DNA from: Amblyomma americanum
Lineage: Eukaryota; Arthropoda; Arachnida; Ixodida; Ixodidae
DNA length: 64,000 nt
Reading direction: 5' to 3'
Assembly (NCBI RefSeq): GCF_052857255.1
Contig: NC_135506.1
Location: forward strand, 77,794,324-77,858,323
Positions 1-10,156 of the stretch are shown here, piece after piece. Made by a program: the position numbers and the translations under genes. The number at the start of each line of letters is the position of its first letter. Position 1 is the stretch's first letter. The notes beneath the pieces are model-generated. The model made no database searches and was not told where the DNA came from. It saw nothing but the letters and a program-made list of their open reading frames with translations.

Positions 1-1474
1 GTTTGAGCACTAACGAGGTGTTGCGAAAGCCACAGCCCGTCGGCACTTACGAGGTAAGACGAACGCTGACCGTTCAAAGCGAGCAGCAGTTTTGCTTTAA
101 GTCAGCCGCTAGCCCAGTGACGTTCGCTGACTGCTGTGTGTCTCCTGTCAGTTGCAGAAGCACGCTTCAACCTGTCGATCGGGACAGATAGTTTGAAGAG
201 TTATCCATTTTGTTTGACCATCAACGAGGTGTTCGAAAAGCCACAGCGCGTCTTCTCCTCCGAGGTAAGACGAACGCTGACCGTTCAAAGCGAGCAGCAG
301 TTTTGGTTTAAGTAAGCCGCTAGCCCCGTGACGTTCCCTGACTGCTCTGTGTCTCCTGTCAGTTGCAGAGGGGCGCTTCAACCTGTTGATCGGGACAGAT
401 AGTTTGAAGGGTTATCTATTCTGTTTGACCATCAACGAGGTGTTCGAAAAGCAACAGCGCGTCTTCTCCTCCGAGGTAAGACGAACGCTGATAGTTCAAA
501 GCGAGCAGCAGTTTTGGTTTAAGTCAGCCGCTAGCCCCGTGACGTTCCCTGACTGCTCTGTGTCTCCTGTCAGTTGCAGAGGGACGCTTCAACCTGTTGA
601 TCGGGACCGATAGTTTGAAGGGTTATCTATTTTGTTTGACCATCAACGAGGTGTTCGAAAAGCAACAGCGCGTCTTCTCCTCCGAGGTAAGACGAACGCT
701 GACAGTTCAAAGCGAGCAGCAGTTTTGGTTTAAGTCAGCCGCTAGCCCCGTGACGTTCCCTTACTGCTCTGTCTCCTGTCAGTTGCAGAGGGACGCCTCA
801 AACTGCCGTTCAGGACGCATTGTTTGAAGAGTGATCCAATCTGTTTGAGCACTAACGAGGTCTTGCGAACGCCACAGCCCGTCGGCACCTACGAGGTAAG
901 ACGAACGCTGACCGTTCCAAGCGAGCAGCAGTTTTGGTTTAGGTCAGCCGCTAGCTTCGTGACGTTCGCTGACTGCTCTTGGTCTCCTGACAGTTGCAGA
1001 AGGACGCTTCAAGCTGTCGATCGGGAGAGATTGTTTGAAGAGTGATCCATTCTGTTTGGCCATCAGCGAGGTGTTCGAAAAGCCACAGCGCGTCTTCTCC
1101 TCCGAGGTAAGACGAACGCTGACCGTTCAAAGCGAGCAGCAGTTTTGGTTTAAGTCAGCCGCTAGCCCCGTGACGTTCCCTGACTGCTCTGTGTCTAATG
1201 TCACTTGCAGAGGGACGCCTCAAACTGCCGTTCAGGACGCATTGTTTGAAGAGTGATCCAGTCCGTTTGAGCACCGACGAGGTGTTCCGAAAGCCACAGC
1301 CCGTCTGCACTTCCGAGGTAAGGCGAACGATGACCGTTCAAAGCGATTAGCTGTTTTGGTTTATGTCAGCCGCTAGCCCCGTGATGTTCGCTGACTGCTC
1401 TGCGTCTCCCGGCAGTTGCAGAGGGATGCTTCAACCTGTCGACAAGAACATATTGTTTGAAGAGTGATCCAGTC
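1..1474 (+). repeat. Tandem array of seven ~211-bp exon/intron-like units
   Basis: Seven head-to-tail units start near 1, 212, 423, 634, 843, 1054 and 1265. Each carries a donor-like GAGGTAAGACG (GAGGTAAGGCG in the last) and, 104 bp later, an acceptor-like CTCCTGTCAGTTGCAG. Read this way, each unit is a 107-nt exon plus a 104-nt intron. Introns would be 54-157, 476-579 and so on to 1318-1421. The window starts inside the array. Short open frames across the units are related to each other but read through the putative introns. Splicing unit to unit shifts frame (107 is not a multiple of 3) and meets stops, so these would be untranslated exons if they are exons. The last unit's acceptor at 1421 has no donor before the SENP start at 1510. 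Confidence 0.85.
1426..1467 (+). other. Possible upstream ORF before the SENP gene
   Basis: An ATG four bases after the last acceptor-like site of the array opens a 13-codon frame ending in TGA at 1465-1467, 42 bp before the SENP ATG. If transcription passes through the last unit, this would be an upstream ORF able to dampen SENP translation. The sequence shows only position and length; translation is inferred. Confidence 0.3.
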
Positions 1475-1509
1475 TCCTGAGCGCCCCTGTGCAAACCTGA
1501 AGTGAAAAC

Positions 1510-2241
1510 ATGGCGGCGATGACCATCGCAGCCGACCTCGAGGGAGACGTCAGCTATAGTAGCCGACTCACTTCTGCCATGCAGGAAGAAGTGTCTGAGG
1601 CGCTGAAGCCGGGCCCACCGGAACAGGTTCTGGTCGAGGCCTTCTCTATGGCTGTCACTCGACATGACATAGCCACGCTAGGAGAAGGCAAGGGACTTAA
1701 TGACAATATAGTGAACTTTTACCTGGCCATGATTGCGCAACGCTCCAAGAGGCGAGGCGGTCCGGCTGTGTACGCGTTCAGTACTTTTTTCTTCACCAAG
1801 CTGCATAGCTGTGGACCTGACGGCGTGAAACGCTGGACGCAAGGCGAAGACCTCTTCGCTTACGACATTCTACTGGTGCCCGTGCACTCCGATGACCCGT
1901 CCCACTGGTGTCTCGCCGTGGTGGATTTCTGCACGCCCGAGATGGTCATCTATGACAGCCTGGGTCCGCGCGATGAGCATGCCAACATCATCGATGATTT
2001 GGCGGACTACCTGGAAAAGGTGAGCCACTGGCGTGACTGCGACCTGGACTGGAGCGGCTGGTATTTTTACCCATCCAATGTGCCACTCCAGAAGGACACC
2101 TTCGACTGCGGCGTCTTCCTGTGTCAGTACGCTGAGTGTCTCACCCGGGATGCACCGATTTTGTTCAAGGAGAAGCACATGCCGTACTTCCGCGGCCGTA
2201 TTGTGTACGAGATTTTACACCGCCGGCTCCTCTCATGGTGA
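1510..2241 (+). CDS. SENP/Ulp1-type SUMO-specific cysteine protease (peptidase C48), catalytic domain only
   Basis: A 243-residue intact frame matching the C48 catalytic fold, which processes SUMO precursors and removes SUMO from conjugates. Residues 63-72 (LNDNIVNFYL) and 90-98 (FSTFFFTKL) match the SENP substrate-cleft motifs. The catalytic residues are visible: His132 in SHWCLAVVD, Asp149 in IYDSLG, Gln194 and Cys200 in PLQKDTFDCGVF. Only about 45 residues precede the domain, so the long regulatory N-terminus of SENP1/2 is absent. The start has purine context (aaaacATGG); ATG at 1519 is an alternative. The coding exon has no introns, unlike typical metazoan SENP genes, so it may be an expressed retrocopy or a lineage-specific SENP. 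The exon-like array lies directly upstream. No frameshift or internal stop is present, which argues for constraint. Which SENP subfamily it belongs to cannot be settled by eye. Confidence 0.9.
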   Translation: MAAMTIAADLEGDVSYSSRLTSAMQEEVSEALKPGPPEQVLVEAFSMAVTRHDIATLGEGKGLNDNIVNFYLAMIAQRSKRRGGPAVYAFSTFFFTKLHSCGPDGVKRWTQGEDLFAYDILLVPVHSDDPSHWCLAVVDFCTPEMVIYDSLGPRDEHANIIDDLADYLEKVSHWRDCDLDWSGWYFYPSNVPLQKDTFDCGVFLCQYAECLTRDAPILFKEKHMPYFRGRIVYEILHRRLLSW

Positions 2242-3671
2242 AGCCTACTTACAACATGCCTCGGTTCAAGCGTCCATGCACCCAGAATATATTTTCAGTT
2301 TGATTGTACTTATGTAGCTTAAGTGCGGTTTTTATGTGATTTGGTGTAATTGCTGTTATTGAGGTTTGCGCCACTGTTGAATTTTTTTTCATATCTACTG
2401 CCCCTAGTTATTCATTCTGTATATTGCAGTGCGTGAGTAGCTACTTCCCGGTTTACTAGCGTTCGTCCTTTTTGCTTTTTATGTCGACAGTGTCGATTGC
2501 TTTTGCTTTTTTATGTCGATTGCTGAGTGTGCATTGCGTGATGGTAGAAATGTTATTGGAAGAGACGGAACAGGTGAGGGCGAAGACGATGCAGCGGAGG
2601 TCTCAGACATAATTTCGGCCACTTGGTGTTCAACTTCCTCTGATAGCGCACACTACGCGAAACTTTTTCTGTTGCCGTCGAAAATACCCGGCTCACAATC
2701 TTGTAAATATTTTATCATCGTCTGTTCGAAGATTATGTTCAGATTTTTTTATGCCTCTTGCTAATTTGTAATAATTTCTTCATTGATTTGCGACCACGCT
2801 GATCAGAGTTCAGTTCTACGTTTTTCAACGTTTTGTGTGTTGACAGTGCTTATGCATATTTATTGTGATTGATTGTTAGATCTGTTTTTGTGTGAAAAAT
2901 TGGCTATTGTATTCTTCGCGATACGTACCAATTGACACCCAAGTAAAGCTCCAGTTTGGTTATAGAATTCTTGGTCACCCCTCGGAGTTTGCCTTTATTC
3001 GAATGTGTACAAACCTCTTCGGTCGTTGAGGTTCGGTTGCTTGCTATTGTCTGATAATATTTGATTCCGCAGCTTATTTGTTTTCCAATAAGATTTAACT
3101 TCACAGTTTTCATAACTTTTTACAATTTTCCTGTCGCCTGTCAGTGCAAATCCGGCGGAGATTCCATCTTTTGCATATGCGAGGATGTGCAATCAAGATT
3201 AGCTGGCCAGCTTTTTTTCAAATATTTCTATACAGCCCGATTTAAACTGTTTAGCGCTCTTTTAAGAATTTTAAGCACTAGAAACATTTGTGGCATTGGT
3301 TCATTACATTTATTTCGCATAGGAATCAACCACATAGTTTATATGTTTTCGACGTATTGATTTGGTGGGACCGTATTTTTATTTGCGAAGCGTTTTCCCT
3401 ATTTCTATACTGTAAGGAGGAGGTGATGGAGAAAGACGAGGTGCGGTAACTGTCTCGCCATAAGTGTAGACTTGAGCTTTAAGGAACTCTCTTAAATTGT
3501 GAAAAAAGGTAAGTGCGCGGCCCTGGTGGTGATGACATGGATTCGCCAAGATACATATTTTGAAAAGATTGTTGCCAGCGTCACATTTTCACACGCCTAC
3601 CACTTTCTGTCGCGACATGTGACGCCGCGACTTAAATCCGCTGCTAAAGAAAATATAAACTGTAGAGAGAA
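2242..3671. other. Gene-free stretch downstream of SENP
   Basis: AT-richer sequence with only short chance frames. The first few hundred bases presumably hold the SENP 3' UTR, but I see no clear AATAAA close to the stop. No known repeat family recognised. Confidence 0.5.
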
Positions 3672-3786
3672 CCCAAGCAGCACAGGTCATCGGCCCAGTA
3701 TTGCAAGAGGATGGTCCCATCCTGGTCCTTTTTAGGGCCAACTTTGCCTATACAGTTCCAATGTTGGGCCAATTGTGCTGCTTGGG
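3672..3786. mobile_element. Short palindromic MITE with CCCAAGCAGCACA termini
   Basis: The left end reads CCCAAGCAGCACA and the right end is its reverse complement, TGTGCTGCTTGGG. The similarity continues inward (GGCCCAGTATTG against the reverse complement of CAATGTTGGGCC). The 115-bp unit would fold as a hairpin and has no coding capacity. Superfamily not assigned. Confidence 0.65.
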
Positions 3787-4116
3787 AAACCTGAGGAACA
3801 AGGTACCTGAATCACAGCAAAAAGCCATCCGCCTGGCGGAAGTAGCCGCGAGCAATCAACGCCTCTTTGCCTGCTTCAAACCGCGGAGGTCCCAGCCCCC
3901 GTCACCCAGGCCTGCGTGCCGGGGACGGGGAGTAGGCGGCCTCCTTATCTGGTTGATATAAACTTGGTATTATCAACCTCATCATCTCAATCGTCCTCCG
4001 CAGCTCAGTTTTCTCACTGCCGCATGGATGGAGGACCAACCGATGGAAAGGAAGCGAAGTAATTGTAGAAAGAAGCGCATAAAATGCGGCCCTTTTTCGT
4101 TAAGAATGAAAGAAAA

Positions 4117-4553
4117 AAATAATAATTGGTTTCTTGGGGGAAAGGAAATGGCGCAGTATCTGCCTAAAGCAAATTTGGTTTTTGAGGGAATAAAATGGTG
4201 CCGTAATTGTCTCAAAAATGCCAGTGGACAACGGAACCGTTTCGTAAGGGGAGGGGGAAGGTGAGAGTTAAAGATAGAGAGAAAAAGGTGCCGTAGTGAA
4301 GGGCTCCGGGATGCTTTCGACCACCTGGGGCTCTTTAGCGTGCACTAACATCGCACAGCCCAAGGGCGCCGTCGCGTTCGCCTCAGCCTCCATACGAAAC
4401 GCGGCCGCTGCGGTCTGGTTCGAACCCGGGCGAAGGGCGCCGTCGCGTTCGCCTCAGCCTCCATACGAAACGCGGCCGCTGCGGTCTGGTTCGAACCCGG
4501 GCACTCCGGCTCAGTAGACGAGCGCCTTAACCACTGAGCCACCGCGGCGGTAG
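4117..4553 (-). mobile_element. tRNA-derived SINE, composite, with internal 71-bp duplication
   Basis: Reverse-strand SINE: TAA-type tail and 3' end at 4117-4165, unrelated or divergent sequence to about 4260, then the 3' body and the tRNA head ending at GCCACCGCGGCGG. A 71-bp segment holding box B (GGTTCGAACCC in sense) is present twice in tandem, at about 4362 and 4433. The tail plus second body suggests two SINE pieces joined or one interrupted copy. Confidence 0.8.
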
Positions 4554-4856
4554 GTTTTTGTCGGCATAGTGGAAAGCATACCCTCGAAGGCACTGAGATA
4601 CAGCAATCAGCAACTAATCATAAAAGGCTCTCACAGGCGCAGGCGTCTTATGCTGCGTAAAGCAGCCACCATAAGCGCACGCTTTCTTTGCGCGCTTTGG
4701 TTGTGTACTCTTTCAGAAGCAAAACGCATAGCTTGTTGTATAGTGCCGCATTGAACATGAATGAGCAAGAACAGTGTGCGGCGAAGTATGCACTCCGTTG
4801 CGCTCAATATGACCATAGACCGTATGGCCACCTGGTACTGGGAGCACGAATCGCCT

Positions 4857-4966
4857 TTCTTTTGTTGACAGCGCTTAAACAACACGGGCAGAAGACATAG
4901 AAGACGACGTCACAGTCGTCTTCTGTGTCCACTGTGCGTGTTTTTTAAGCGCTGTCAACAAAAGAA
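4857..4966. mobile_element. Near-perfect 110-bp hairpin MITE
   Basis: Left arm TTCTTTTGTTGACAGCGCTT is matched by the exact reverse complement at the right end (AAGCGCTGTCAACAAAAGAA). Pairing continues to a centre near 4908, where GAAGACGACGTCAC meets AGTCGTCTTC. No coding capacity. Probably a non-autonomous DNA element or a foldback unit. Confidence 0.7.
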
Positions 4967-5157
4967 TGGATCACCACCAACTAGTCCGACAACTTGTCTA
5001 ATCATTGAAGCGCCTGCAAGAGTGCACTGAGGGCGGCCGCAGAACGTCAGCATGTGCGCGTTTCTCGCTTGCTCAGTGGCATGCGTTAATCCTTTTGCTT
5101 CCTAAGGACAAGAAAAATTCTCGCATTAATAGCCGACCGATACTCAGCAGCACCAGC

Positions 5158-5458
5158 CGCGGTGGCTGAATGGTGAGGGCACTCGGGTACTGTACCGGAG
5201 TACCCCGGTTGGAATCCGACCGCGGCGGCCGCGCTTTGATGGAGGCGAAACTTAAAGGCGCGCTTTTGCTGTGCGATGTCTGTGCACGATAAATATCCCT
5301 ATGCGGTCGAAATTATTCTGGGGTCCTCCACTACGACACCACTTTCTTCATTTCTTCTCTTAATCCCTACTTATCCCTTCCCATAAGGCGTGGTCCACGT
5401 GACAGCCGAAACGTGAGACAGATACTGCGCCATTTCCTTTCACAAAAAGTAATTTTCT
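5158..5458 (+). mobile_element. Divergent tRNA-derived SINE
   Basis: Sense-strand copy: tRNA-like head (CCGCGGTGGCTGAATGG, box B degenerate as GGTTGGAATCC), body with TGCTGTGCGATGTCTGTGCAC, CT-rich segment, and 3' end CGCCATTTCCTTTCAC. Many substitutions against the common copies here, so it is an old insertion. Confidence 0.85.
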
Positions 5459-7165
5459 ATGAATCATTGGTCGACTTTTACAAACGTTTTGAAAGGCTTG
5501 CACCATGCGTTGGAGGTATTCACTTTCCCTCTATTTTTTCTGTCCTCTTCTCTAGTTCTCTTCAGGGAAGCTGATTGGGAAGGAAGGACCTTATAAATCA
5601 TGCAATTAAATTTTGTTCTCTATTCAGTCTGTTCAATCCGCCAAAATGGCTGGTGAAATGCCACGTGGCTTCCAGAAGACCTGGGCGGATGGGGGAAAGG
5701 AGGGGGGGGGGTGCTCTCCAAAAAGGAAGAACTGGCGGAAGTGACGCCATCCGCGGAAGTCGACCGGTCGTCCGGCTTTGTTCGCTTGCTAAGTTCCATC
5801 CCATGCTTTGGTGAACGAAGGATCAGCGCAATGTTCTCCCGGTGCCGCTTGTTTCCTCCAGTTTGGTTGTTCTGTGAGACAAACTTGCGGTATGCAGCAT
5901 ACCTTTAATCTGCCTACACAGATTCCGTAATTCCATTAATATTTCTCTTTTGGTCATTTCGTTTTCTGATCGCTTGCAAACTTTTTCTCTTTTACAGTTA
6001 GTTCACATCCACGCCGCGCTACAGCCATTTACAGCACTGTTTTATATCTGTTTTATACTGGCAGTCTAACCACGGTCCGCCGTTGTCACACAGCTTCCCA
6101 CAGTTCTCGGTTACGGAAACCCACGGCCCCTGCTTTCTACGAACGAAGTAACGTGGTGGTCAGCGGAGTGAAGCTTCATTTGAAAATATCTTAGTTATTT
6201 GCAATGCAGTGCATGTACAACGCCGAGTGCCGTCCCACGGCGCCGTCCGGTGGTAGAATTGCCTCCACCGCCGCGCCGCCCGCAAACCGTCCGCATTATG
6301 TTGCTTCTAATGCGCGCAAAAGGCAATCGGTGTGAAACCTGTGATGATAGGCCGCTCCTCGCTTGCTGTGTGTTAGCTTTTTCTTGCTGCAAGGTAGATG
6401 CGCGGCGAGAAATATCGCTTATGCCGTTCATGACAGCCGAAATTGAAATTTGCGTTAGTTAGCGCCGTACAAGATCGATTTACTTCGCGCCCCCTGAAAT
6501 GCGCACTCGCATTCTCAGGTTGATTACGTTTGTTATTTTAATCTTGGTGTCACAGCCAGTCTGGACCACGGAATACTTTTCATTGAGAGTTGTGCATCGC
6601 TTGTTACGTGCAGATGCTCGCTCGGCTTTCGTCGTGCTGACTATGATCTGGGATGAGAGATTTACACGGGATGCAACGAAAAAGAGAACGTCTTTGAAGA
6701 CGGCCCAGAACTGCAGAAAACAATAAAGCTTTCCCCTCCTGCTCCTGAAACCCAAGTTTTTTTCTCAGTGGCTATTTCTAAACACCCTTCTTCTCTTCAA
6801 GGTCTGATAGTTACGCCTGTACATACGCCCCTAAGCTACCCATATTTTTGTTCTCGAGGCCGGTCGCGCTTTTTACAACAGGCGCAGGTAGCACTCTTCT
6901 TTCAGCATGGTTGTCGTTGCAGCGGCGACGATAAGGGCTTTTTCGTGAAATGTAAAAACTGATATGAATTTTGCTTACGGTAGGCTTCAAACCTCTGAGC
7001 ACAACAAGGAGCCGAAAACTATTACCTAAAAGTTACTTATTTGGTATTAGTTAACCAGACAGCTAGATAACTGCCTCAGCTGTGTTCCAATGCAGCTCAA
7101 TGCTCACGAAACTGTTCCCAAGAAAGCGCTCATCTAGTTCAAAAAACCCATTTTACCTGGAAACA
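5459..7165. other. Unannotated stretch
   Basis: Only short chance frames, a poly-G run near 5701-5711 and no repeat family that I recognise. No gene supported. Confidence 0.5.
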
Positions 7166-7395
7166 TTGCCTATTGTGTAAAAAGTTTGAGTATATTACTT
7201 CTCCCCTATCCTCTCTCCCTGTCGTTTCACCGCCTTAATTCGATTTCTCCATTCTGCCTGCTACCCATAATTTTCGCTGTCCGAGATCAAGTGCTTTGGT
7301 ATTGATGGCAGATGCTGGGACTAGCAAAAATCTTATCCTTCCTTTTTATTATTCATTGAAAAAGCACTACTACTACAAACTGTGCAACGATATCT
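7166..7395 (+). mobile_element. Truncated LINE 3' end (same 3' UTR as the 14-17.9 kb LINE)
   Basis: This segment (TTACTTCTCCCCTATCCTCTC through GGCAGATGCTGGGACTAGC to a T-rich end and CTACTACTAC) matches the 3' UTR that follows the LINE at 14090-17855. A short copy holding only the 3' end fits 5' truncation of a LINE. The two copies at 13630 and 20477 share it in reverse. Confidence 0.7.
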
Positions 7396-7862
7396 GTTGC
7401 TGGCTGCAAAACTGTCGAATAACCTTAAGCTTCTGACACACACATACTAATTTTGTTGCCTGTATTGCGTGGTTTCCAACCATAGTGTAGAGAATTAGCT
7501 GCAGCATAGCCTCAAAAGAGGTCAGCATGCTCTGCCCGCAGGCGTTGATCGGGCAGCAGGGATCTGTATCCTTAGTAAGGCTACTAAAGCGCAGAGAGTT
7601 TTCTGCCTGCCTCATGAGCTGGTCACAATCAACATGTGCGAGTCGCCCACCAATTAGTGCTATCAAAGTGACGCAAATGGAAGGCCTTGAAGCTTCAATT
7701 TTTCCAGAATTTAGTTGTCTTCTAAGAATGGAACCGGCATATACTGGTGTATGTAATTTGTCGCAGTGCCTTGTAATTCTTTCACTTTCGTGCAATTCGC
7801 TCCGCAAGTGGTCCTGTTCAAGTATGCAGATTGGATTGACAGCAAATTTTCTTCTCATGTTG

Positions 7863-8094
7863 GTTTATGGTTTGTTGATTTTTTAACGTCTCAAAGCGAC
7901 TCAGGCTATGAGGGACGCCGTAGTGAAGGGCTCCGCAAATTTCGGCCAGCTGGAGTACATTAACGTGCACTGATATCGCACAGTACACGCGGCTTTACAA
8001 TTGCTCCTCCATCAGGATTCGACCGCCATGGCCGGGATCGAAACCGAGTCTTTCGGGACAGCAGCCGAGCGCCATCACCACTCAACCACCGCGT
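7863..8094 (-). mobile_element. Divergent tRNA-derived SINE copy
   Basis: Reverse-strand SINE with CCGTAGTGAAGGGCTCC, ACGTGCACTGATATCGCACAG and a degenerate tRNA head ending ACTCAACCACCGCG. It lacks the usual TAA tail. It belongs to a diverged subfamily. Confidence 0.75.
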
Positions 8095-8104
8095 GCTGCT
8101 CAGT
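8095..8104. repeat. Left target-site duplication of the nested SINE
   Basis: GCTGCTCAGT here is repeated exactly at 10157-10166. The pair brackets a SINE (9837-10156) together with the gypsy element in its tail (8118-9836), which identifies it as the SINE target duplication. Confidence 0.75.
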
Positions 8105-8117
8105 ATAATAATAATAA

Positions 8118-8298
8118 TGTAACGTGAAGATGTGCACACCAAAAGGGAAAAATATATTTACAGGGAAACAGCTTACAGCCACGCAGCCGAACAACCGGGC
8201 ACGCGAAGCCCAGCCGCAGAAACGCACTTCGTCCTCTTCGCGTTCCAAGCGCGAGCGCACCATGCACGAGCGTTCCAAGCACAAGCACAACCGTAGCA
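8118..8298 (-). repeat. 3' LTR of the gypsy element
   Basis: A 181-bp segment with TG...CA ends (TGTAACG and CCGTAGCA on the plus strand). In element orientation it follows a purine-rich GCCGCCGGGAG, a plausible polypurine tract. Its first 39 bp in element sense recur at 9798-9836. Confidence 0.7.
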
Positions 8299-8330
8299 TA
8301 ACTCCCGGCGGCAAAAGCACCGTCCAGGTG

Positions 8331-9792
8331 CTAAGTGGATGATGTAGCAGGCGTGTGGTACGGTTTGAGACGGACTACATGAACGACGTCAGTCAAAGGG
8401 CTAGTGGGCGACGTCGGAGCATGAAGAGGTGTAATCTCGTAGGTCACGTCGGTCACCTGACGGAGAACTCGATAAGGGCCACTGTACTGACGTAGAAGTT
8501 TCTCAGAGAGACCTACACGGCGAGAAGGAGACCAAAGGAGGACGAGTGAGCCCGGCGGATAGTGTACTGGGCGATGCCGGCGGTCGTAAACTGACTTCTG
8601 GTAGGTCTGAGATGCGGTGAGCCGGTCTCGGGCGATTTCACGGGCCATAGTTGCTCGGGAGATGGCGTCACGTGCATACTCTGAGGTCGAGGCAGTAGAA
8701 CTCGGTAGTAATGTATCCAATGGCAGCGCAGGATGCCGACCAAACAGAAGGTAGAAAGGAGAATAGCCGGTGGTATCATGCCGCGACGAATTATAAGCAA
8801 ATGTTACATAAGGCAAGGCAACGTCCCAATCGCGGTGGTCGGGCGAGACATACATGGATAGCATATCGGTCAGAGTCCTGTTGAGGCGCTCGGTAAGCCC
8901 GTTCGTCTGGGGATGGTAAGCTGTAGTGAGCTTATGCTGCGTGCGACAGGACCGGAGGATATCGTCAACTACTCGGGGCAAAAAGTAGCGGCCGCGGTCC
9001 GTCAGCAATTGGTGTGGAGCGCCGTGGTGAAGGATTACGTTCTGCAATAGGAAGTCGGCGACATCGGTTGCGCAACTTGTTGGTAACGCACGCGTGATAG
9101 CGTACCGGGTCGCATAGTCGGTCGCGACAGCAATCCAACGGTTGCCGGAGCAGGACGTCGGAAAAGGTCCGAGAAGGTCGAGTCCAACACGGTAGAATGG
9201 TTCGAGAGGTACGTCAATAGGCTGTAGAAGGCCAGCAGGCAACGTTGATGGTCTCTTCCTGCGTTGACAGAGGTCGCAGGAGGCAACGTAACGCCGAACA
9301 GAGCGGTACAGACCAGGCCAAAAGAAGCGGCGTCGGACCCGATCGTATGTGCGGGAGACGCCGAGGTGGCCTGCGGTCGGTAGGTCGTGTAGTTCCGCTA
9401 GGACAGATGAACGGAGACGGTGGGGAACGACTAGCAGGAGCGGAGGTCCGTCAGGACGAAGGTTGCGGCGGTATAGGACGCCATCCTGAATGACGAACAG
9501 TTGCAATGAAGGATCTCGGCTGGCACAGTTGAGGCGATCAATGAGAATACGCAAGGAAGAGTCTTGTCGCTGCTCGTCCGCGATGTTAACCAGATCGGAG
9601 ATAGCGAAGAGGCACGGGCCGAGGTCGTTGTCTCCAGGATCAGGCGGCTCTACAGGGTGCCGAGACAGGCAGTCGGCGTCTTGATGGAGACGCCCTGACT
9701 TGTAATGAACAGTGTAAGAATACTCTTGGAGGCGCAACGTCCAACGTCCGAGCCGGCCTGTGGGGTCTTTCAGTGAAGACAGCCAACAAAGG
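8331..9792 (-). pseudogene. Ty3/gypsy pol remnant: RNase H end, zinc-binding domain and integrase
   Basis: An open frame of about 485 codons. It begins in the last part of RNase H (ALCWLSSLKDPTGRLGRW ... YKSGRLHQDADCLSR). An HHCC zinc-binding region follows (H...H, then CDLCQ). The DDE integrase core comes next: Asp in VGLDLLGPFP, Asp in LLTDRGRYF and Glu in NGLTERLNRTL. It ends with a GPY/F-type motif, QYSGPYRVL. Integrase normally inserts element cDNA into chromosomes. The frame has no stops, so insertion is fairly young, but protease, RT and most of RNase H are deleted, so it cannot be autonomous. The predicted frame extends upstream into the adjacent SINE; those residues are not part of pol. 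Confidence 0.9.
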
Positions 9793-9836
9793 GCGCACCA
9801 AGCACGAGCGTTCCAAGCACAAGCACAACCGTAGCA

Positions 9837-10156
9837 ATAATAATAATAATAATAATTGGTTTTTGGGGAAAAGAAATGGCGCAGTATCTGTCTCATATCT
9901 TTGGACACCTGAACCACGCCGTAAGAGAAAGAATAAAGGAGGGAGTGAAAGAAGAAAGGAACAAATAGGTCCGTAGTGGAGGGCTCCGGAATAATTTCGA
10001 CCACCTGGGCATCTTTAACGTGCACTGACATCGCACAGCACACGGGCACCTTAGCGTTTTTCCTCCATAAAAACGCTGCCGCCGCGCTCGGGTTCGAACC
10101 CGGGAACTCCGGATCAGTAGCCGAGCGCCCTAACCTGTGAGCCACCGCGGCGAGTC
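9837..10156 (-). mobile_element. Full-length tRNA-derived SINE hosting the gypsy insertion
   Basis: Reverse-strand copy with (TAA)n tail at 9837-9857, body, and tRNA head ending near 10153. Its target duplication GCTGCTCAGT lies at 10157-10166 and, beyond the gypsy element, at 8095-8104. Confidence 0.9.

Larger units (their letters stand above)
8118..9836 (-). mobile_element. Deleted Ty3/gypsy LTR retrotransposon nested in a SINE tail
   Basis: The 3' LTR is at 8118-8298. The start of a matching 5' LTR is at about 9798-9836 (shared GTTCCAAGCACAAGCACAAC ending CCGTAGCA). Both outer edges abut ATA/TAA repeats (ATAATAATAA at left, ATAATAATAATAAT at right), so the element inserted in a SINE's (TAA)n tail; a 4-bp ATAA duplication is possible but ambiguous in the repeat. 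Between the LTRs only the end of RNase H and the integrase remain. An internal deletion joins the 5' LTR directly to RNase H. Confidence 0.8.

Noticed and set aside
1..1256. Repeated 60-76-codon frames in the array as a family of small proteins
   Set aside because: They read across putative introns, use non-ATG starts and change frame between units. The splice-site spacing explains the conservation better.
4345..4593. Alanine/arginine-rich frames around 4.3-4.6 kb as a gene
   Set aside because: They lie wholly in a reverse SINE and its duplication.
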